Positions 6,223-10,814 of a stretch of 10,814 nucleotides of DNA are shown piece after piece. Below the pieces are notes generated by a model. That model searched no databases, was not told the origin of the DNA, and worked only from the letters and a program-made list of their open reading frames with translations. Numbering within the stretch: position 1 is the first letter of the stretch; each line of letters begins with the position of its first letter. The DNA is from WHUA01 sp964585785 (lineage in GTDB: Bacteria > Pseudomonadota > Alphaproteobacteria > UBA8366). Both the position numbers and the translations under genes were made by a program. The stretch spans positions 1 to 10,814 of the forward strand of contig CAZPFL010000179.1 of the NCBI GenBank assembly GCA_964585785.1. Direction: 5' to 3'.

Positions 6223-7170
6223 TTAGCCAAGACAGCGCCGCAAGAAGGCGCATATCGCGCCGAATTCCGCTGCGGAATCGGGCCCGAGCAGACGCGCGCG
6301 CATGAAGCCGTGGATCATGCCCCTGGCGCAGCGATATTCCGTCGGCACGCCGGCTGCCCCGAGGCGCTCCGCATAGAGTCGCCCGTCGTCGAACAGGGGA
6401 TCGATCTCGGCGACATGCACGAGGGTGGGCGGCAGGCCGGACAGCGCCTCGGCCTTGAGCGGCACGGCATAGGGATCGCGGCTCGGCGTGCCGCCCTCCC
6501 CGAGATACCATTGCCAGTACGACCCCATCGACGCTGTCGTAAGACCCGGCGTCTCCGCATGCGTGCGATAGCTGGCATGCATCAATTCGTCGGTCAGGCA
6601 CGGATAGATCAGCACCTGCCCCGCAATGGCCGGACCACCGCGGTCGCGCGCCGCAAGCGAAACCGCGGCCGCGAGATTGCCGCCCGCGCTATCGCCGCAG
6701 ACCGCGATCCGCGCCGGGTCCACGCCGTAGCGGCCGGCGTCGCCGGCGACATCCGCCAGCACCGAGAAACAATCATCGAAGGCGGCCGGGTACTGATTCT
6801 CCGGCGCCAGCCGGTAGTCCACGCTGACGACCACCGCGCCCGTCTCCTGCGCCAGCCCCCAAGCGACCGTATCGGAGCTGTCCAGGTCGCCCTTCATGAA
6901 ACCGCCGCCGTGGAAATAGAGAACGCAGGCGGCCCGATCCGGCGCCGCGGCCGGGCGATAGATGCGAATGGGGATCGTCCCGCCCTTCCCGGCCACGCCG
7001 CCGTCGGTCACCGTCATGTCGGCGGGATAGGGGCGACGCATGCGCGCGGCGTAGATATTCCAGTTGTCGCGCATCTCGTCCACCGTATTGCCCGGCGGCA
7101 AATCCGCCTTGGCGTCGATAAGCGCCTGCATTTCGGGGTGCAATCGGTTCGTGTCGGGACTGTCGGGCAT
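6223..7170 (-). CDS. Alpha/beta hydrolase of the hormone-sensitive lipase family (esterase/lipase)
   Basis: A 315-residue cytoplasmic carboxylesterase-type enzyme. Signatures are the oxyanion-hole motif HGGG at residues 87-90 (YFHGGGF), SVDYRLAPE at about 116-124, and the nucleophile elbow GDSAGG at 159-164 with Ser161. Asp257 (EIDPLFDDG) and His287 (GMIHGF) complete the triad. YPAAFDDC and SRDPYAVPL are also typical of bacterial HSL (family IV) esterases. The cap would be formed by the N-terminal 50 residues. The frame is open upstream to an ATG at 7305, but ATG 7170 is chosen because GAGGT lies just before it on the minus strand and homology begins there; the extra 45 residues would be atypical. 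It hydrolyses short or medium acyl esters in known members; the natural substrate here is unknown. It follows the chemoreceptor gene but is separated from it by a likely terminator. Confidence 0.94.
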   Translation of the reverse strand: MPDSPDTNRLHPEMQALIDAKADLPPGNTVDEMRDNWNIYAARMRRPYPADMTVTDGGVAGKGGTIPIRIYRPAAAPDRAACVLYFHGGGFMKGDLDSSDTVAWGLAQETGAVVVSVDYRLAPENQYPAAFDDCFSVLADVAGDAGRYGVDPARIAVCGDSAGGNLAAAVSLAARDRGGPAIAGQVLIYPCLTDELMHASYRTHAETPGLTTASMGSYWQWYLGEGGTPSRDPYAVPLKAEALSGLPPTLVHVAEIDPLFDDGRLYAERLGAAGVPTEYRCARGMIHGFMRARLLGPDSAAEFGAICAFLRRCLG

Positions 7171-7256
7171 GATCGACCTCGCGCGGCGAAAGAGCGGAAC
7201 GACGGGATTCCGCCCAACAATAGCCCGCGTTCGGCCAACGGCAAAATCGCAAAAGG

Positions 7257-7293
7257 AAACGGCGCGACAGGCCGAGGCCCGCGCGCCGTTTTT
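7257..7293. terminator. Probable bidirectional intrinsic terminator after the chemoreceptor gene
   Basis: AAACGGCGCG (7257-7266) pairs over 10 bp with CGCGCCGTTT (7282-7291), with a 15-base loop. On the plus strand the stem runs into TTTTT (7289-7293). On the minus strand it is followed by a T-rich tail, TTTCCTTTTG. It lies about 55-90 bases beyond the chemoreceptor stop codon on the minus strand and upstream of the hydrolase ribosome binding site, so it should separate the two transcripts. Confidence 0.58.
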
Positions 7294-7347
7294 CGGAGAT
7301 GTCAAGGCGAGAAGCGCTGGTCCGACGACCCGCGCTCCGGCCCGGCC

Positions 7348-8997
7348 TTAGGCCGCTTCCGAATGATGATATTCCATGATGTAGTTGACGATCTCGCCCT
7401 TCTGGCTTTCCTGGAGATCGAAGCGGAGCCGGGTTCTGCCGTCCTGGTGCCCTTCGACGATGGCATCGATCGTTCCTTTGAAGAACGCCCCGCGAATCTG
7501 GATTCGGTCGCCCGTTCGGAGATTGAGCTCTTCGTTGACCATGGCGCCCCCGGGTCCCATTTGGAACAGGGGGAACTCCTGCCACTTTCCGTTCAGATTT
7601 ATCGACGCAAGATGTTCCGTTATCGGCTCGATCCGAGGCGGCACCTCGCGGCGCTCGCCGCTGCGGCGATTGCGCAGCCGGCCGAGGATATCCTGAACCC
7701 TCTGCGTGAGCTCGTTGACCGATTTCGTCATCTGCTGCGAGACGTCCTGCATGTCGGTCGCCATCTTGCCGACATTCGTCGCTTCTTCCGCGACCTTGAC
7801 GATGTTGGACGAAACGTCCTGCGTGCCGACTGCCGCTTCCTGAACGTTGCGGCTGATCTCGCCCGTCGCTTCACCCTGCTGCTCAACAGCGTGAACGATG
7901 GTCGTCGAAATCGTTTCGATCTCTCCGATCACGTCGCTGATATTTCGGATCGCGGCAACGGCGTTCTGTGTCGCGTCCTGGATTCCCGAAACTTGGTTGC
8001 TGATCTGCTCGGTCGCCTTGCCGGTCTCGTTGGCAAGGCTCTTCACTTCCGACGCCACCACGGCGAAGCCCTTGCCCGCCTCGCCCGCGCGCGCAGCCTC
8101 GATCGTCGCGTTGAGCGCCAGCAAGTTCGTCTGTGCAGCGATATCGGAGATCAGCTTGACGATCTCACCGATCTCGTTGGCGCGTTCCGCCAGGCCCGAG
8201 ACCACCCCGCTCGTCCGGGTTGCCTCTTCGACGGCCTTGACGGTGATCTCCTGCGATTGCCGCATCTGTCGCCCGACCTCTCCGACCGAGGATGCGAGCT
8301 CCTCCGAAGCCGCGGCGACCGTCTCGACATTCGCGGATGCCTGCTCGGAGGCGGAGGCAACCGCCGTCGAGCTTTGGCTCACACGCTGGATCGCGCCATT
8401 GACTTTCTCGGCCGATCCCCGCAGCTCGTCACTGTTGTGCGAGACCGCCTGGACAGCGGAATTCACTTCTTGTTCCAGCAGGCTGGCGAGCTTCTGCGTT
8501 TCCTTGGCGACATTCTCGGCGCCGGCATCGATGTACACCGTGACGGCGAGATCCATGTCCAGGAACACCGCCTTCAGCACCGCCTGTATCGTTTTGACAA
8601 GCAGCTCCGGCTTCCTGCGGTATTGCTTGCCCAGGATTTCCGTGATGCGCATCAAGGTGAACAAATAGCCACCCATGTACCAGCGCGGCAGCAGCCCGAT
8701 GCGCTCATGCGCTTGGCCGATGGCGGTGGAACGACGGAAATAGTCTTCGTCAAACCGGCCGCTGAACAGCGTGGTCCAATGCTGGTGCTGTGCTGCCTTG
8801 AGCCGCCGAATCTTCTGCTCGTCGCCTGCGAGCGTCTTGAGATCCGGCCACTGGGTTATGTGCCCGTAAAAGGCACTCAGAATTTCTTCGAGATTTCCTT
8901 CGAGAAGCGGCAGGAAATCCCGCAGTAGGCCCCGCGTCTCCTGGTCGATCTTCAAATACTCAAGACGCGCCGCCGTGGTACGGTCCGATTGCGACAT
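7348..8997 (-). CDS. Globin-coupled chemoreceptor with C-terminal PilZ-like domain
   Basis: A 549-residue soluble methyl-accepting chemotaxis protein with no membrane segment. Residues about 14-160 are a protoglobin-type sensor domain like HemAT. IGQAHERIGLLPRWYMGGY contains His97, matching the proximal haem ligand, so oxygen (or NO/CO) sensing is likely. Residues about 165-440 are the MCP coiled-coil, with the conserved hairpin tip at about 278-322 (DIAAQTNLLALNATIEAARA, GEAGKGFAVVASEVKSLA) that contacts CheA and CheW. Residues about 442-545 look like a PilZ domain: RSGER at 445-449 fits the RxxxR motif, but the usual D/N-x-S-x-x-G is FQMGPGGA (479-485), so Asp is Gln479 and Ser is Gly481. 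Cyclic-di-GMP binding is therefore doubtful. No CheR/CheB tail pentapeptide is visible. The family would steer motility towards or away from oxygen. The upstream region is very AT-rich. Confidence 0.94.
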   Translation of the reverse strand: MSQSDRTTAARLEYLKIDQETRGLLRDFLPLLEGNLEEILSAFYGHITQWPDLKTLAGDEQKIRRLKAAQHQHWTTLFSGRFDEDYFRRSTAIGQAHERIGLLPRWYMGGYLFTLMRITEILGKQYRRKPELLVKTIQAVLKAVFLDMDLAVTVYIDAGAENVAKETQKLASLLEQEVNSAVQAVSHNSDELRGSAEKVNGAIQRVSQSSTAVASASEQASANVETVAAASEELASSVGEVGRQMRQSQEITVKAVEEATRTSGVVSGLAERANEIGEIVKLISDIAAQTNLLALNATIEAARAGEAGKGFAVVASEVKSLANETGKATEQISNQVSGIQDATQNAVAAIRNISDVIGEIETISTTIVHAVEQQGEATGEISRNVQEAAVGTQDVSSNIVKVAEEATNVGKMATDMQDVSQQMTKSVNELTQRVQDILGRLRNRRSGERREVPPRIEPITEHLASINLNGKWQEFPLFQMGPGGAMVNEELNLRTGDRIQIRGAFFKGTIDAIVEGHQDGRTRLRFDLQESQKGEIVNYIMEYHHSEAA

Positions 8998-9248
8998 CGA
9001 AATATCTTTCTGCGAATATAAATAATGGCAACTATTGCGTTAGTTAATAGTAAAACATTAAACTAAATTTAAAAATGAAGCACTTTGTCGGACAAAAAAT
9101 ATATATTCTAGTATTTATATATCTTAATGCGTGTCTTCCGGGTTAGGGCCATTTGTGCCAACGAATCAAACCCGTAACGGTCAATTCGCGAAGACGGAGA
9201 GGCGGCGGGCGGCCGAAGGGATATCGCGCCAAGGAAATGCGCAACGGC
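8998..9248 (-). promoter_or_regulatory. AT-rich upstream region of the chemoreceptor gene with candidate promoter and palindrome
   Basis: Bases 9001-9120 contain only 27 G or C in 120, against a strongly GC-rich background. On the minus strand, TTGTCC (9095-9090) is 17 bases from TTAAAT (9072-9067), a possible promoter with a leader of about 60 bases. The palindrome TTTGTC-G-GACAAA at 9084-9096 overlaps the -35 element and could be an operator. A second inverted repeat, ACTATT 9031-9036 with AATAGT 9046-9051, lies in the leader. Bases 9128-9248 are GC-richer and hold nothing I can name beyond a weak hairpin (GCAACG 9241-9246, CGTTGC 9255-9260) at the end of the GNAT gene. Confidence 0.4.
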
Positions 9249-9860
9249 TCACCGCGTTGCCTGCGCGTCCGCCAGCGCCTTTAGCCAGAATCGCAGCGGC
9301 TTCTCCGTCGCGGTCTCGCAATCGATGTCCTTCCAGGCAAAATGGCAGACGAGATCGTCCCGGGGCGTATAGCCATAACGCCGCCAAATCGCGTCGAGCG
9401 GCCGGTCGTTCTTCGGCCGCAAGGGATGATCCGCCGGCCGGACCACGCCGCAAAAGGCCATGGTGTCGAAACCGCCGAGCCGCCGCGCGTGATTTTCCCG
9501 CCCTTCGAAGAATCGCCGGTAGACACCCTGTCCGCGGTATTCGGGAAGCAGCACCGACTCCGCGCAATAGTAGATGCGGCCGAGATCGAAGCCCGCGGCG
9601 ATGAACGGCGCCTTGATCGGACCGTGCTCGTCCGCAAGCGGCATGCCCGTCGATGCGCCAACCATTCTGTCGCCGTCATAGGCTGCGATACAGATGGCCC
9701 CCGGCGATTGCGCGTAGCGGCCGAGGTATTCCCGTTCGTAGTCGAGGTCGCCGTCATAGAGATAAGGCCATTCGCGAAAGACAACGATGCGCAGGCGCGC
9801 GATCGCGTCGATTCGCTCGGCCAAGCCGGCTTCCGGCGTCAGGATCTCGATACGGGTCAT
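9249..9860 (-). CDS. GNAT-family N-acetyltransferase
   Basis: A 203-residue cytoplasmic GNAT-fold acyltransferase that would move an acetyl group from acetyl-CoA to an amine. The acetyl-CoA pyrophosphate loop is visible at residues 108-113 (YRGQGV, matching Q/R-x-x-G-x-G/A) in ESVLLPEYRGQGVYRRFF. It is preceded by the beta-strand ICIAAYDGDRMVGAST, and the C-terminal half holds RRYGYTPRDDLVCHFAWKDI. The N-terminus includes RLRIVVFREWPYLY, a segment common in GNAT members that act on small molecules or proteins. The substrate cannot be told. The ATG at 9860 has a G-rich stretch (CCGGGGGCTG) just upstream on the minus strand. It lies 84 bases downstream of the O-methyltransferase gene in the same orientation, so co-transcription is possible. 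Confidence 0.86.
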   Translation of the reverse strand: MTRIEILTPEAGLAERIDAIARLRIVVFREWPYLYDGDLDYEREYLGRYAQSPGAICIAAYDGDRMVGASTGMPLADEHGPIKAPFIAAGFDLGRIYYCAESVLLPEYRGQGVYRRFFEGRENHARRLGGFDTMAFCGVVRPADHPLRPKNDRPLDAIWRRYGYTPRDDLVCHFAWKDIDCETATEKPLRFWLKALADAQATR

Positions 9861-9944
9861 CAGCCCCCGGTGTCGCAGGACGGGTCGACGTCCGTGAAAC
9901 CATACCTCGCTTTTGCTGGCAAGCGGCTTGGGCGCGAAATCGAG

Positions 9945-10814
9945 CTAACCGGTCTTGCGGCCGACCGTGCGCGTCAGCACGCCGGGCACGAAATCCGTCG
10001 TCTGGATGTCGCGAAAGCCGGCGGCAGCAAAATAGTCTTCCACCTCGGACACCGAATGGGCGAGGCCCGAGCTGGCCTGAATCGTCTGGGCGAGACCCCA
10101 TAGCGCCGCGTCCGCCGGGCCGGTCCGCGCAGCGTTGAGCGCTTCGCCGATCAGATGCATCTCGCCCCCCGGCAGCAACGCATCATGCGCTTTCTTCACC
10201 ACCGCCGCGACCGCTTCGCGCCCGTACATGGGCAGGTTGCTCGCCATGACCGCGACGTCGGCGTCCGTCGGAAACGGGTCTTTGTTGAAATCGCAGGCGC
10301 GCGCCTCGATCCGGTCAGCCATCCCGTTCTCCTCGATGAACTCGCGCGCCACCGTGACCACCGGCGGCAGATCGAGGACAACGGCCTCGAGCGACGGATA
10401 TTTGCCGCAGGCGTTGATGCAGTAAGCGCCGGAGCCGCCGCCGATATCCATGATCTTGCGCCGTCCCGTCAGATCGACCTGGCGCAGGAACAGCCGCCCC
10501 GCGCCCATGCCGATGCTGTAAGTCGCGCGGTGATAGCGCCGCGCCTCCTCCACCGTGATGCCGGCAACCGTCTTGTTCTCCGAGAGCGGCGGGCCTAAGC
10601 GGCGCAGATGCTCGGCCAGCCGCCCCCATTCGTCCCAGTCCGGCTTGGTGAACAGCATCCACGCGCCGGCGTAGCCGCGCTCCCCCTCCACGAGGAAGCG
10701 CGCCACGTCGGGCGCGTTCTTGAGCCGGTCGCCGTCGCGCTCGACGAGGCCGAGCGCGATGCAGGCGACGATGATGCGCTCGGCGTTCAGCGGCTCGACG
10801 CCGAGCGCCGCGAT
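9945..10814 (-). CDS. SAM-dependent O-methyltransferase (plant/CrtF-like family), 5' end outside window
   Basis: The visible 289 residues read in from the right edge and end at TAG (9945-9947). The N-terminal part (AALGVEPLNAERIIVACIAL, then LVERDGDRLKN) resembles the winged-helix dimerisation domain of family 2 O-methyltransferases such as CrtF or plant small-molecule enzymes. Motif I for S-adenosylmethionine is MDIGGGSGAY at visible residues 122-131, followed by VVLDLPPV. A post-motif block has LLPGGEMHLIGEAL. The region that normally holds the catalytic His (HDW or LHMY) reads SNLPMYGRE, with Pro at the His position, so the usual general base is missing. It may use another residue or bind SAM without methylating. 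The acceptor is unknown. No start codon can be assigned; the GTG at 10706 is internal. Confidence 0.87.
   Translation of the reverse strand: MAALGVEPLNAERIIVACIALGLVERDGDRLKNAPDVARFLVEGERGYAGAWMLFTKPDWDEWGRLAEHLRRLGPPLSENKTVAGITVEEARRYHRATYSIGMGAGRLFLRQVDLTGRRKIMDIGGGSGAYCINACGKYPSLEAVVLDLPPVVTVAREFIEENGMADRIEARACDFNKDPFPTDADVAVMASNLPMYGREAVAAVVKKAHDALLPGGEMHLIGEALNAARTGPADAALWGLAQTIQASSGLAHSVSEVEDYFAAAGFRDIQTTDFVPGVLTRTVGRKTG

Noticed and set aside
7171..7305. N-terminal extension of the alpha/beta hydrolase
   Set aside because: It overlaps the likely terminator, has no family similarity, and ATG 7170 has a good ribosome binding site.
6184..8928. A 914-codon plus-strand open frame
   Set aside because: It lies antisense to the well-supported hydrolase and chemoreceptor genes. 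Its product is Arg/His/Asp-rich without any recognisable domain, the usual shadow of GC-rich coding DNA.
9241..9260. Hairpin GCAACG/CGTTGC at the end of the GNAT gene as a terminator
   Set aside because: Only six base pairs and three T residues downstream; mentioned under the upstream region but not called.
9342..10103. A 253-codon plus-strand open frame over the GNAT and methyltransferase genes
   Set aside because: It spans the ends of two real minus-strand genes and shows no domain.

Overview
The window looks like a chromosomal stretch of a GC-rich alphaproteobacterium. The grounds are C/G-rich third codon positions, a perfect FNR/FixK-type box, an oxalate-type CoA transferase, several NarL/FixJ-type regulators and a globin-coupled chemoreceptor. 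The exact genus cannot be read from the sequence; a member of Hyphomicrobiales or Rhodospirillales is an inference. I see no tRNA, rRNA, CRISPR array, insertion sequence or phage gene.

Left part, plus strand (1-3633): the 3' end of formyl-CoA transferase (frc); a 711-residue NDP-forming acyl-CoA synthetase with its own strong ribosome binding site; an intrinsic terminator; and an isochorismatase-fold protein that appears to have lost its catalytic residues. Frc and the synthetase suggest CoA-dependent carboxylate (oxalate/formate) metabolism.

Middle (3634-6222): ompW, an outer membrane beta-barrel gene, sits behind a perfect TTGAT-N4-ATCAA box and so is probably controlled by oxygen. Convergent to it, on the minus strand, are two tandem paralogous LuxR-type regulators (216 and 214 residues). 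Both lack the phospho-acceptor aspartate and the conserved lysine of the receiver domain. An 11-bp perfect hairpin separates ompW from the nearer regulator and overlaps that regulator's last codons.

Right part, minus strand (6223-10814): an HSL-family alpha/beta hydrolase; a soluble globin-MCP-PilZ chemoreceptor with a strongly AT-rich upstream region (27 G/C in 120 bases); a GNAT acetyltransferase; and a SAM-dependent O-methyltransferase that runs off the right edge.

No single coherent new operon is evident. The recurring theme is oxygen/redox response (FNR-box ompW, haem-globin receptor) combined with proteins whose canonical active or ligand sites have eroded: the isochorismatase, both receivers, the PilZ motif and the methyltransferase base. 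These degenerate sites are the most interesting content.
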